Shown here piece by piece: positions 8,230 to 19,149 of a DNA stretch of 64,000 nucleotides (positions within the stretch are counted from its first letter, which is position 1; each line of letters begins with the position of its first letter). The notes below the pieces were generated by a model. That model did no database searches and was not told the origin of the DNA. It worked only from the letters and a program-made list of their open reading frames with translations. This stretch comes from Pseudomonadota bacterium (GTDB lineage Bacteria; Pseudomonadota; Alphaproteobacteria; Rhizobiales; Rhizobiaceae): contig JAEXYH010000005.1 in assembly GCA_023451735.1 (NCBI GenBank), forward strand, positions 1 through 64,000, written 5' to 3'. The translations under genes and the position numbers were made by a program.

Positions 8230-8997
8230 ATGTCATTTCCGCTGTTCGATCTGGCGGGCAAGACCGCGCTGATCACCGGCTCCAGTCAGGGCATCGGTCT
8301 GGCACTCGCCCGCGGCCTTGCCGAGCATGGCGCCACCGTCATTCTCAATGGCCGCGACGAAGCCAAGCTGGAGGCAGCACGCAAGCAGCTGACCGACGAT
8401 GGCTTCACCGCCCATGCCGTTGCCTTCGATGCGACCGACCACACGTCCGTGGCGGCAGGCATCGACAGGATCGAAGCCGAGATCGGTCCGATCGACATCC
8501 TCATCAACAATGCCGGCATGCAGCACCGCTCGCCACTCGAGGATTTCCCCGTCGACAAGTGGCAGCAGCTTCTGACCACCAACATTTCCAGCGTGTTTTA
8601 TGTCGGCCAGGCCGTTGCCCGCCACATGATCGGCCGCGGCCACGGCAAGATCATCAACATCGCCTCGGTGCAGAGCGAACTCGCCCGTCCCGGCATCGCG
8701 CCCTATACCGCCACCAAGGGCGCCGTCAAAAATCTCACCAAGGGCATGTCGACCGACTGGGCGAAGCACGGCTTGCAGGTCAACGCCATCGCTCCCGGCT
8801 ACTTCAAGACGCCGCTTAACCAGGCGCTGGTCGATAATCCCGAGTTTTCCGCATGGCTGGAAAAGCGCACGCCGGCTGCCCGCTGGGGCAATGTCGACGA
8901 ACTGGTCGGCGCCGCCGTCTTCCTGTCCGGCAAGGGCTCCTCTTTCGTGAATGGACACACGCTTTATGTCGACGGCGGCATCACCATCAGCCTTTGA
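8230..8997 (+). CDS. idnO: Gluconate 5-dehydrogenase (5-ketogluconate reductase)
   Basis: A 255-residue short-chain dehydrogenase that interconverts 5-keto-D-gluconate and D-gluconate with NADP(H). Cofactor loop TGSSQGIG at 16-23, NNAG at 93-96, catalytic S146, Y159 and K163 are all present; the C-terminus ends VDGGITISL. I start it at ATG 8230 (MSFPLFDLAGK), preceded by GGGAGGAA at 8216-8223. An in-frame ATG at 8164 is upstream of the operator and would encode an unnatural leader, so it is rejected. The gluconokinase start lies inside its 3' end, so the pair is probably translationally coupled. Confidence 0.92.
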   Translation: MSFPLFDLAGKTALITGSSQGIGLALARGLAEHGATVILNGRDEAKLEAARKQLTDDGFTAHAVAFDATDHTSVAAGIDRIEAEIGPIDILINNAGMQHRSPLEDFPVDKWQQLLTTNISSVFYVGQAVARHMIGRGHGKIINIASVQSELARPGIAPYTATKGAVKNLTKGMSTDWAKHGLQVNAIAPGYFKTPLNQALVDNPEFSAWLEKRTPAARWGNVDELVGAAVFLSGKGSSFVNGHTLYVDGGITISL

Positions 8998-9517
8998 GGC
9001 ACAGAGCATCCGGCGCCCCATCATCGTGATGGGCGTTGCCGGGTGCGGCAAAAGTTCGGTCGGCATGCGCCTCGCCGAGACGCTGGGCCTGCCCTATCAG
9101 GAGGGTGACGATCTCCACCCGCAGGCGAATATCGCCAAGATGTCGGCCGGTACGCCGCTCAACGACGATGATCGCTGGCCCTGGCTCGACCGGATCGGCG
9201 AAATTCTGACTGAGCATGCAGCAAGCGGCATCGTGCTGACGTGCTCGTCGCTGAAAAAGGCCTATCGTGACCGGCTGCGGACTGCCGCCGGCAAGGAATT
9301 GGCTTTCGTGTTTCTGGATGGAAACAAGGCCCTGCTCACCCGGCGCATGGGCAATCGCGAAGGGCATTTCATGCCGACCAGTCTTCTGGAAAGTCAGCTC
9401 GCCACGCTGGAGCGACCGGATGCGGAAATTGGCGTGGTGGTTGTGGATATCGACAATACGCCGGAAGCGATTACCGCTCTGGCGATCGACGGGCTGACCA
9501 AGCTCGCCATCGCATAG
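8966..9517 (+). CDS. gntK: Gluconokinase
   Basis: A 183-residue P-loop kinase that phosphorylates D-gluconate to 6-phosphogluconate, the entry to Entner-Doudoroff and pentose phosphate metabolism. Walker A GVAGCGKSS is at residues 23-31; EGDDLHPQANIAKMSAGTPLNDDDRWPW and CSSLKKAYRDRLR are family hallmarks, followed by GHFMPTSLLESQLATLE. Length is normal. The start is uncertain: ATG 8966 overlaps idnO by 32 bases and gives a short leader; ATG 8951 is also open. Together with idnD and idnO it completes L-idonate to 6-phosphogluconate conversion. Confidence 0.92.
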   Translation: MSTAASPSAFEAQSIRRPIIVMGVAGCGKSSVGMRLAETLGLPYQEGDDLHPQANIAKMSAGTPLNDDDRWPWLDRIGEILTEHAASGIVLTCSSLKKAYRDRLRTAAGKELAFVFLDGNKALLTRRMGNREGHFMPTSLLESQLATLERPDAEIGVVVVDIDNTPEAITALAIDGLTKLAIA

Positions 9518-9572
9518 GACGGAGGAGTGCCTGCAAGTTTTGCTCCATTGGTAAAACCGGGACTAGTCGGGC

Positions 9573-10298
9573 CTATGGTGCAATGCGAGCGTAGGCGCCC
9601 AGAATGAAGCGCTCCGCCCGTAACAGATAAGCTTCCAGTTTTTCCGCTGCAGTCGTTGAGCGCCCGGCTTCGAGTTCGAGAAGGATGTCCCCGTTCTGGT
9701 CGATGAAGGGGCCGTGCAGAAACTCGGGATCCTGCAGAAGGCCGAAGACAAGGCGCAATTCAAGCGAGATATGCGCATAGAAACTCGATAGTCGCGGGCT
9801 ATCCGCAAGCTCGACAATCGCCGCGTGGAAAGCGATATCGGCGCTGCCGACGCCGAGCCAGTCCTTCACTTCGCGGCAGCGGCGCGCGTCTTCGACCGCC
9901 GCACGCATGCGTTGCGTACCCGGGTGCCGCGGATGCGCCTGCGCCAGCGCAGGACATTCGATGAAGCGCCGCACACGATAGATATCGATGATCGTCGACA
10001 TGCTCGGAGTGGAAACGAAGACGCCGCGATTGGCCTCGTAGCGTAGCAGGCCTTCCTTGGTCAGGATGCGGAAAACCTCCCGCAGCGTATTGCGCGAAAC
10101 CTGCAATTCTTCACAAAGCGTCATTTCCGAAAGATGACTGCCCGGCGTCAACGTACCCGAGACAACCTTTTCGCGAATACGCCCGGCCACGGTTTCAGCC
10201 AGCGTCTGCACTGGCTCCGTCGTTCGCGATCCGGTCGCACCGCTGCCGCCAAGGTTCGAGTATCCCGTTTCATCACCTTGCGGTTTACGTGCAGCCAA
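9573..10298 (-). CDS. GntR-family regulator with FCD domain
   Basis: A 241-residue FadR-type regulator. The winged helix (about residues 30-97, with LCEELQVSRNTLREVFRILTKEGLL) is followed by an all-helical FCD ligand domain containing ADIAFHAAIVELADS, where the D and H are the usual metal ligands; the second canonical histidine position reads QNGDILLELEAG, so one ligand may differ. The start is a TTG at 10298 preceded by AAGGGG. It diverges from the 5-oxoprolinase operon and probably controls it through TTGAACAAT-like sites at 10431-10496. Its effector may be 5-oxoproline or a peptide-derived acid (inference). Confidence 0.88.
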   Translation of the reverse strand: MAARKPQGDETGYSNLGGSGATGSRTTEPVQTLAETVAGRIREKVVSGTLTPGSHLSEMTLCEELQVSRNTLREVFRILTKEGLLRYEANRGVFVSTPSMSTIIDIYRVRRFIECPALAQAHPRHPGTQRMRAAVEDARRCREVKDWLGVGSADIAFHAAIVELADSPRLSSFYAHISLELRLVFGLLQDPEFLHGPFIDQNGDILLELEAGRSTTAAEKLEAYLLRAERFILGAYARIAP

Positions 10299-10430
10299 GC
10301 CTTACCCCTTTTGCTTCGGACGAGCTTTCATTTTCCGGTAATGCGCTTCCGTATCAGCCACAAGCAAAATGAAGCGCAGGCTGAGGTAAAAAACGAAGTT
10401 TGCGGTGCAGAAATCAATAAACGCACAAAT

Positions 10431-10496
10431 GTTGAGCAATTGATTGTTTGTAGGGCAATATATAAAAATTGTTCAACACTCTGGACAGCATTGTTC
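10431..10496. promoter_or_regulatory. Divergent promoter region with repeated TTGAACAAT-like sites
   Basis: GTTGAGCAATT (10431-10441) and AATTGTTCAAC (10467-10477) form an 11-bp inverted repeat with one mismatch and a 25-base spacer; a third half-site ATTGTTC is at 10490-10496. The interval between them is AT-rich (CAATATATAAAA), as expected of a -10 region. These lie between the GntR/FCD gene and pxpA and are the best candidates for that regulator's operators. The remaining leader 10497-10541 shows nothing else. Confidence 0.5.
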
Positions 10497-10541
10497 GCCT
10501 TTGTTAGCGTTTAGTCAATTTGGTAGGGCGGACAAAATTTT

Positions 10542-11309
10542 ATGCTGACGATCGATATCAACAGCGACTTGGGTGAGAGCTTCGGCGCGTGGGCGATGGG
10601 CGATGATGCGGCCATGCTCGATATCGTCAGCAGCGCCAATGTCGCCTGCGGCTTTCACGCCGGCGATCCGGCCGGCATCCTCAAGACACTTCGCGCTGCC
10701 TCCGAGCGTGGTGTCGCCATCGGCGCGCATGTGGGTTATCGCGACCTCGCCGGCTTTGGCCGCCGCAACATGGATCCTTCGAGTGAAGAACTGATCGGCG
10801 ACGTGATCTACCAGATCGGCGCGCTGCAGGGCCTTGCCAGGGCCGCCGGAACACGCGTCACCTATGTGAAGCCGCATGGCGCGCTCTACAACACGATCGC
10901 CGTCGACAAGCGCCAGGCAAAGGATGTGATCGACGCCATCCTGGCCGTCGACCCGTCGCTGGTGCTGATGGCGCTTGCCGGTTCTCAGCTTGTAGAACAG
11001 GCCCGCGCCGCCGGCCTGACAGTTGTAGCCGAAGCTTTTGCCGACCGCGCCTACACGCCCGAAGGCAATCTCGTCTCCCGCCGCGAAAAAGGCGCCGTCC
11101 TGCACGACCCCGAACTGGTGGCCGAACGCATGGTGCGCATGGTCAAGGAAGGTGTGGTCGAGGCGATCGACGGCACGCTGACGAAGGTCGATGCGCAGTC
11201 GATCTGCGTGCATGGCGACAGCCCCGGTGCGGTGGCCATGGCCAAGCGCCTGCGTGAAAAGTTTGAACAATCGGGTCTCGCCATCCGATCCTTTACCGCG
11301 GCAGCCTGA
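10542..11309 (+). CDS. pxpA: 5-oxoprolinase subunit A (LamB/YcsF family)
   Basis: A 255-residue LamB/YcsF protein, the A subunit of the prokaryotic ATP-dependent 5-oxoprolinase that opens 5-oxoproline to glutamate. All family blocks are present: DINSDLGESFG (residues 5-15), SANVACGFHAGDP, IGAHVGYRDLAGFGRR and YVKPHGALYN. Length matches the family. It is the first gene of an operon with the B and C subunits fused and with a biotin carboxylase, directly upstream of a dipeptide-type importer. Cytoplasmic, no signal peptide. Confidence 0.93.
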   Translation: MLTIDINSDLGESFGAWAMGDDAAMLDIVSSANVACGFHAGDPAGILKTLRAASERGVAIGAHVGYRDLAGFGRRNMDPSSEELIGDVIYQIGALQGLARAAGTRVTYVKPHGALYNTIAVDKRQAKDVIDAILAVDPSLVLMALAGSQLVEQARAAGLTVVAEAFADRAYTPEGNLVSRREKGAVLHDPELVAERMVRMVKEGVVEAIDGTLTKVDAQSICVHGDSPGAVAMAKRLREKFEQSGLAIRSFTAAA

Positions 11310-11315
11310 ACCATC

Positions 11316-12956
11316 ATGCAGTCCGTCGCCACCACCTCTTCTCGAGACACCTCGATGCGCATCCTGCCGGTGCGTGGCGATTGCATCCTTGTAGAACTGG
11401 CCGATCTTGGCGAGGCGCTGGCGCTGTTCGACGCGCTGGAAAACAATCCTGTCGAGGGTATCCGCGAAATCATCCCGGCGGCGCGCACGCTGCTGATTTC
11501 TTTCGACCCATACATCCTATCCGACGACGCGCTGGTGGACGCCGTTTCGGCGCGGGCTGGTGGCGAGCGCAAGCCAGCATCAGGCGCGCTTGTCGAAATC
11601 CCGGTTCGTTACGACGGAGAGGATCTGGCCGAAGTCGCCGGCATTCTCGCAATGAGTATCGATGAGGTCATTCGGCTACATGGCGAAAGCGATTATGTCG
11701 CGGCCTTCACCGGCTTCGCACCGGGATTTGCCTATCTTTCGGGCGGCGATCCGCGTCTCAACGTGCCGCGCCGCAAGTCTCCCCGCACGCAGGTACCCGC
11801 CGGCGCTGTTGGTCTTGCTGGCGAATTCAGCGGCGTCTATCCGAAAACCAGCCCGGGTGGCTGGCAGTTGATCGGCACCACTCCACTTGCCATGTTCGAT
11901 ATAAACCGAACGCCCGCCTCCCTGCTGCAACCGGGCAGCCGCATCAAGTTTCGCAACATGGCGGAAGAGGCTGTTTACGAGATAGGAGCCTCGAGCAAGC
12001 CTGCCATGAAGTTCAAAGCCTGCGATCAGGCGAATACCGGATCGGCAATCGAGATCATCTCCCTCGGCCTGCCGGTTGTTTTCCAGGATCTCGGCCGCGC
12101 CGGACAGGCCAGCCAGGGCATCAGCGTTTCAGGCGCTGCCGACCGGACCAGCTTCAAGGCCGCCAACCGCCTCATCGGCAATCCGGCAAATACCCCTGCA
12201 CTTGAGATCGCCCTCGGAGGCCTCGTCTTTCGTATGCGTGGCCCTGCCGTGATGGCCCTGACCGGCGCCACGGCACCAATCACCATTATCGGCATCAACG
12301 GTACGAGAATTTCTGCAGCACCTCACAGCGCAATCGCTCTTGATGACGGCGATGTCGTCTCGCTCGGCACCCCGACGACCGGCATGCGCTCTTACCTCGC
12401 TTTGCGCGGCGGTTTCGATGTCGCAAAGGTTCTTGGCAGCGCTGCCACCGATACGCTGGCGCAGATCGGCCCGGCCGCACTTGCTGCCGGCGATGTCATC
12501 ACCATCCTGCCGGCCCCCGCAAGCGCGCTCGTTTCTCCCGAAGAGCCTGCTTTCGCCGTTCCAGGCACCAGCGAAACAGTCGTTCTCGACGTCGTCATGG
12601 GACCGCGCACCGATTGGTTCACCGATGCCGCCGTCGAAAGTTTCCTCAGCCAGGAATGGTCGGTCACGCCGCAATCGAGCCGCGTCGGCATCCGCCTGTC
12701 CGGTGATGCGCTGGAACGCGCCAACCACGGCGAGCTTCCGAGCGAAGCAACCGTGCGCGGCGCATTGCAGGTGCCAGCGAGCGGCCAGCCTGTTCTGTTT
12801 CTTGCCGATCATCCGCTGACCGGCGGTTACCCCGTCATCGCCAATGTCGCCGGCCATCATCTCGATCTCGCCGGCCAGATACCCGTCGGAGCAAAGATCC
12901 GTTTCAACGCGATCGGTCACTTCGCCTCCCGTTTCATTCCAGGAAAATGCCCATGA
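11316..12956 (+). CDS. 5-oxoprolinase subunits B and C fused (KipI-KipA, urea carboxylase CT-like)
   Basis: A 546-residue fusion. Residues 14-235 are the KipI/PxpB domain (FTGFAPGFAYLSGG at 131-144, then RRKSPRTQVPAGAVGLAG and YPKTSPGGWQLIG). Residues 245-540 are the KipA/PxpC domain (VVFQDLGRAGQASQGISVSGAAD, then LTGGYPVIANV near the end). In most bacteria these are two genes; in urea carboxylase the same two folds together form the carboxyltransferase domain. The start may be 11316 or the ATG at 11355 (MRILPV), which matches the KipI N-terminus. It overlaps the biotin carboxylase gene by four bases. Role: with PxpA, 5-oxoproline hydrolysis; a carboxyltransferase role is an inference set out in the findings. 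Confidence 0.92.
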   Translation: MQSVATTSSRDTSMRILPVRGDCILVELADLGEALALFDALENNPVEGIREIIPAARTLLISFDPYILSDDALVDAVSARAGGERKPASGALVEIPVRYDGEDLAEVAGILAMSIDEVIRLHGESDYVAAFTGFAPGFAYLSGGDPRLNVPRRKSPRTQVPAGAVGLAGEFSGVYPKTSPGGWQLIGTTPLAMFDINRTPASLLQPGSRIKFRNMAEEAVYEIGASSKPAMKFKACDQANTGSAIEIISLGLPVVFQDLGRAGQASQGISVSGAADRTSFKAANRLIGNPANTPALEIALGGLVFRMRGPAVMALTGATAPITIIGINGTRISAAPHSAIALDDGDVVSLGTPTTGMRSYLALRGGFDVAKVLGSAATDTLAQIGPAALAAGDVITILPAPASALVSPEEPAFAVPGTSETVVLDVVMGPRTDWFTDAAVESFLSQEWSVTPQSSRVGIRLSGDALERANHGELPSEATVRGALQVPASGQPVLFLADHPLTGGYPVIANVAGHHLDLAGQIPVGAKIRFNAIGHFASRFIPGKCP

Positions 12957-14724
12957 AAAAGGTTCTGATAGCAAACCGCGGCGAGATCGCGGTGCGGATC
13001 ATCCGGGCCTGCAAGGATTACGGCCTGACTTCGGTCGCCGTTTATGCCGACGCCGACGCCGACGCGCTGTTCGTGACGCTTGCCGATGAGGCGTATGCGC
13101 TGAACGGCGAGACCGCCAAGGACAGCTATCTCGATATCGACAAGTTGATCGTCATTGCAAAGCGGTCGGGTGCGGACGCCGTACATCCCGGCTATGGCTT
13201 TCTGTCGGAGCGCAGCGAATTCGCGCAGGCCGTCATCGATGCCGGCCTGATCTGGATCGGGCCTGATCCGCAGGTCATCGAAGCGCTCGGTGACAAGCTG
13301 CAGGCCCGTGCTATTGCGCAGAAGGTCGGTGCCCCGCTTGTTTCCGGTTCCGATGGCGCGATTTCGTCGCCTGCCGAGGCGCTGGCTTTCGCAAAGAAAT
13401 TCGGACTGCCGATCGCCATCAAGGCAGCGCATGGCGGCGGCGGACGGGGCATGAAGATCGCCCGTCAGCTGGACGAGGTCGAAGAACTGTTTTCATCGGC
13501 GACCCGCGAGGCTGTCGCCGCCTTTGGTCGCGGCGAGTGTTATGTCGAGCAATTTCTCGACCGCCCGCGGCATATCGAGGCGCAGGTGCTGGCGGACCGT
13601 CTCGGCAATGTTCTGGTGGTGGGAACACGCGATTGCTCTTTGCAGCGTCGCAACCAGAAGCTTGTCGAGGAAGCACCTGCGCCTTTTCTCTCCGACGAAC
13701 AACGGACAAAGATCCATTCCGCCGCTCGCGATATCTGCGCCGAAGCAGGCTACACCGGTGCCGGTACGGTGGAATTCCTGCTCTCCGCCGATGGCGTTAT
13801 CTCCTTCCTTGAGGTCAACACCCGCCTGCAGGTGGAACATCCGGTGACGGAGGAGACGACCGGTCTCGATCTCGTCATCGAGCAGTTCCGCATCGCTGAA
13901 GGTCTGGCCGTAAGCTTAACGAAAATGCCGGAACCGCGCGGCCACGCCATCGAATTCCGTATCAACATGGAAGATCCCGGCCGTGGTTTTCTGCCGTCTG
14001 CCGGTGATATCTCCAAATTCACCGCTCCTTCCGGTCCCGGTATCCGTCTCGATTCCGGCGTCGTGACCGGCTCGACCATTCCGCCGATGTTCGACTCGCT
14101 ATCGGCCAAGCTCATCGTCTGGGGTGCTACCCGCCAACAGGCGATTGCCCGCGCCCGCCGTGCGCTGGATGAATTTGAGATCGAAGGCGTACCATCAGTC
14201 CTGCCCTTCCATCGCGCCGTTATCGCACATGACGATTTCGCCGGGGATTTCGGCGTCCACACGCGCTGGATCGAGACCGATTTCGCGGAAACACTGGAAG
14301 CCGCCAGCCGCCCTTCGCCGGCCGCAAGCGCCGGCTTGCTGCGCGGCCACGTCGAAATTGACGGCAAGCGCGTCGAAATCGGCATTCCCGATGCCTTCCT
14401 GCGCCTGCTCGGTCCGCTTTCGTCGGCATCGAACAGCAACGAAAAGAGCGAAGAGAACGATGCGGGTGCGGTGATTGCACCCGTGCCCGGCCTTCTCGTT
14501 CACTGGAATGTTTCCGATGGCGCACTTGTAGAAAAAGGTGACGTTCTGGCAATGATGGACGTGATGAAGATGGAAACGGCTGTAACCGCGCCGGTCGCCG
14601 GCACCATCAAGATCTTTGCCGAAGCCGGTTCCTCCCAGACCGCCGGCGCCATCATCGCCCGCATCGCCAGCGACAAGAGCGGCATCACTTCAACGACCGA
14701 ACAGGCCAAGCCGGAGACGCGGAC

Positions 14725-14728
<4 letters not shown>
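12953..14728 (+). CDS. Biotin carboxylase fused to biotin carboxyl carrier domain
   Basis: A 591-residue protein with a complete biotin carboxylase (MKKVLIANRGEIAVRIIRAC at the N-terminus, ATP-grasp glycine loop AAHGGGGRGMKIA, the EVNTRLQVEHPVTE active-site block, and the RxNxEDP-type segment EFRINMEDP) and a C-terminal biotinyl domain carrying MDVMKMET with the biotin lysine at about 539. It resembles AccC plus AccB or the alpha subunit of acyl-CoA carboxylases, but no acyl-CoA carboxyltransferase gene is in the window. The start at 12953 is set by AGGA at 12941 and the ATGA overlap. It sits between the PxpBC fusion and the importer genes. Confidence 0.93.
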
Positions 14729-16548
<1,820 letters not shown>

Positions 16549-16606
16549 CGAAACCCGGATCATAAACCGCGACACAATCGCAAAGCATCTGAAGAGGAAC
16601 AGGTAA

Positions 16607-18142
16607 ATGACAACGTTCAAAAGGGGACTGGCGTCAGCCTTCGTGGCTTTCGCTCTCACCGGCACCGCACTTTCCGCAAACCCTGCCTTCGCCGCCGGCA
16701 AACTGACCGTCTCGTCGCCGCAGGATCCGGGCAGCTGGGACCCGATCGATACGTTTCTGGTACAGTGGGCCGCCGTTGCCACCAACATCTTTGACGGCCT
16801 GACCTATCGCGGTCCGGACCTCAAGCTCGTACCGGGCCTTGCCGAAAGCTGGGAAGAACTGGACGAAGGCAAGCGCATCCGCTTCAAGCTGCGCCAGGGC
16901 GTGAAATTCCACAATGGCGAAGATTTCAATGCTGCAGCCGTAAAATTCACCTTCGAGCGCCTTCTCGGCGAACAGGGTGCCAAGGGCCCGCAACGCTCCA
17001 ACTACATCGCCATCGATAGCGTCGACATCATCGACGACTACACGGTTGACCTCAAGCTGAAAGCGCCGGATCCGGTTCTTTTGACGAAGCTTGCCGGTTA
17101 CGGCGGCATGATCGTTCCGCCGAAATACATCCAGGAAAAGGGTGAGGACAATTTCAACCTCAATCCGGTCGGCACTGGTCCGTTCAAGTTTGTCTCCTAC
17201 CAGCCGAAAGTCGACATCAAGCTGGAAGCCAACCCGGATTACTGGGGTGGTGCACCGAAGCTGTCCGAGCTGGAATACCGCTTCATCGCCGAGCCGGCGA
17301 CTGCCGTCGCCGAACTGCAGGCCGGCCGTGTCGATCTCGTGATCCCGCCGACCATTCCGATCGGTATGCTGCCGGTCATCCAGGGCGACGACAAGCTCGA
17401 AATCCTCTCCGTTCCCGGCCCGACTGTCGATGCACTGCGTTTCAACACCCGTGACGGCATCACTGCCGATCCGAAGGTGCGCAAGGCGATCATCATGGCT
17501 GTCGATCGTGGCACGATCGTCAAGTCGATCCTCGCCGGCCAGGCCTCCGAGATCACCAGCTTCCAGAGCGCCCTCTCCTTCGGTTTCGATCCGGACCTGA
17601 AAGCGATCCCCTACGACCCGGAAGGTGCCAAGAAGCTGCTGGCTGAAGCCGGCGTGAAGACCGGCGCAACGCTGCAGATCGACATCCGCGGCAATGACGC
17701 AACAATGAACGAGGTCGCGCAGGTCATTTCCAGCTATCTGTCGATGGTCGGCATCACCGCCACGATCAAGCCTTACGAAACCAACGTTCTGCTGAACGAC
17801 ATCATCCCGCAGGGCAAGACCGGCGCGATGTTCCAGCAGAAATGGGGCGGCTGGACCTTCGATTACGACAACACGGCGTATTCGATGTATCATTCGGGTG
17901 AAAAGTGGAACCCCTACGACAAGGACGAGAAGCTGGACAAGCTGCTGGAATCGCAGCGCCCGCTGACCGACCGTGCAGAGCGCGAAAAGATCCTCAAGGA
18001 AGTCGGTGCCTACGCATCCGAACGCGCCCTTGAGCTGCCACTCTACAACACCAACGCCATCTTCGGCATCAACAAGCGGGTCAAGGGCTTCATTGCGCCT
18101 CCGGACAACCGCATGAAGCTGACCGACGTCACCGTCGAATAA
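16607..18142 (+). CDS. Family 5 peptide-type solute-binding protein
   Basis: A 511-residue periplasmic binding protein of the DppA/OppA/GsiB class. A Sec signal peptide (MTTFKRGLASAFVAFALTG through AFA, cleavage around residue 29) is followed by KLTVSSPQDPGSWDPIDTF and the family signature region GLAESWEELDEGKRIRFKLR-like. The SBP-type LxxGVKFHNGEDFNA block and PLYNTNAIFGINKRVKGF near the C-terminus are normal. It is followed by a strong stem-loop at 18169-18193 before the permease genes. Substrate by context: 5-oxoprolyl or gamma-glutamyl peptides or related amides (inference). Confidence 0.92.
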   Translation: MTTFKRGLASAFVAFALTGTALSANPAFAAGKLTVSSPQDPGSWDPIDTFLVQWAAVATNIFDGLTYRGPDLKLVPGLAESWEELDEGKRIRFKLRQGVKFHNGEDFNAAAVKFTFERLLGEQGAKGPQRSNYIAIDSVDIIDDYTVDLKLKAPDPVLLTKLAGYGGMIVPPKYIQEKGEDNFNLNPVGTGPFKFVSYQPKVDIKLEANPDYWGGAPKLSELEYRFIAEPATAVAELQAGRVDLVIPPTIPIGMLPVIQGDDKLEILSVPGPTVDALRFNTRDGITADPKVRKAIIMAVDRGTIVKSILAGQASEITSFQSALSFGFDPDLKAIPYDPEGAKKLLAEAGVKTGATLQIDIRGNDATMNEVAQVISSYLSMVGITATIKPYETNVLLNDIIPQGKTGAMFQQKWGGWTFDYDNTAYSMYHSGEKWNPYDKDEKLDKLLESQRPLTDRAEREKILKEVGAYASERALELPLYNTNAIFGINKRVKGFIAPPDNRMKLTDVTVE

Positions 18143-18168
18143 TTTTCGCGGGACTTTTCTGTCAAATC

Positions 18169-18193
18169 GCTTCGCCCGCCTCGCGGGCGAAGC
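18169..18193 (+). other. Intercistronic stem-loop between binding protein and permease
   Basis: GCTTCGCCCGC / GCGGGCGAAGC is a perfect 11-bp stem with a three-base loop, 26 bases after the binding-protein stop. No long T-tract follows directly, though CTTCTCTTTT comes 8 bases later. It probably protects the binding-protein mRNA from 3' decay or partially terminates, giving more binding protein than permease. Confidence 0.7.
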
Positions 18194-18219
18194 TGGACTT
18201 CTCTTTTAGGAACTAGAAC

Positions 18220-19143
18220 TTGGCCGGTTTCCTCATCAAGCGACTGCTACAGGCGATCTTCGTCGTTATCGCCATCACACTCGTCGTCTCTTTCGCCATT
18301 CGCCTGACCGGTGATCCGGCAGTGACGATGTTTCAGGGCGGCGGAAGTATGACGGAGGACGATCTTGCGCGCATTCGTGCGGCGCTCGGCACCGACCAGC
18401 CGTTCCTCGTGCAATATCTCAACTTCCTCAAGGGTCTGGTCACGCTCGATTTCGGCCGCAGCTTCTCCGGCGGCACGTCTGTCTCGCTGCTGATCGGCAA
18501 CGCCCTGCCCGCTACGTTGCTGCTCGCCTTCATCTCGATGTTCGTGTCGATCGTGCTGTCGATCCCACTCGGCATCAAGGCCGCCACCTCGCGTGGCAAG
18601 GCTGCCGACCAGGCGATCCGCATCTTCTCGCTGATCGGCCTGTCCTTCCCGAATTTCTGGCTGGCGACCATGCTGGTCCTGCTCTTCGCCATCACGCTCG
18701 GCTGGTTGCCGCCAAGCGGCATGTCGGGCTGGCAGAGTTATGTCATGCCGGCGCTCACCATGGGCGTCATCCTGACCGCGACCAATGTCCGCCTCGTGCG
18801 CACCTCGATGCTGGAAACCCTGCAATCGCAATACATCATGGTGGCCCGTGCCAAGGGGCTTTCCGAGAGCAAAGTTCTCTACAAGCACGCGCTGCGCAAC
18901 TGCGCCATTCCGCTGATCACCTATTTCGGCCTTCAATTCGGCGGCCTGCTAGGCGGCATCGTCGTCATCGAGCGCGTCTTCAACTGGCCGGGGCTGGGAA
19001 CGCTTGCCTTCGACGCCGTCGGTGCGCGCGATTTCCCTGTGCTTCAGGCCGTCATCACCGTTCTTTCGCTGATGATCGTCGGCATCAACCTTCTGGTCGA
19101 CATCGCCTATGGCCTCGTCGATCCGCGCATCCGGACGGAGTAA
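18220..19143 (+). CDS. Dipeptide-type ABC transporter permease (DppB/GsiC class)
   Basis: A 307-residue inner-membrane permease with six predicted segments. The N-terminus GFLIKRLLQAIFVVIAITLV is the usual first helix; the large periplasmic loop carries LGTDQPFLVQYLNFLKGLVTLDFG; the EAA loop is VRTSMLETLQSQYIMVARAKGLSE. The start is a TTG at 18220 with AGGAAC upstream. It pairs with the 19150-19998 protein to form the channel for peptides delivered by the 16607 binding protein. Low translation from TTG together with the upstream stem-loop may keep permease levels below those of the binding protein. Confidence 0.92.
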   Translation: MAGFLIKRLLQAIFVVIAITLVVSFAIRLTGDPAVTMFQGGGSMTEDDLARIRAALGTDQPFLVQYLNFLKGLVTLDFGRSFSGGTSVSLLIGNALPATLLLAFISMFVSIVLSIPLGIKAATSRGKAADQAIRIFSLIGLSFPNFWLATMLVLLFAITLGWLPPSGMSGWQSYVMPALTMGVILTATNVRLVRTSMLETLQSQYIMVARAKGLSESKVLYKHALRNCAIPLITYFGLQFGGLLGGIVVIERVFNWPGLGTLAFDAVGARDFPVLQAVITVLSLMIVGINLLVDIAYGLVDPRIRTE

Positions 19144-19149
19144 CCGACC

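Noticed and set aside
16634..17893. A 419-codon minus-strand frame opposite the first family 5 binding protein
   Set aside because: No recognisable domain and antisense to a gene with signal peptide and family motifs.
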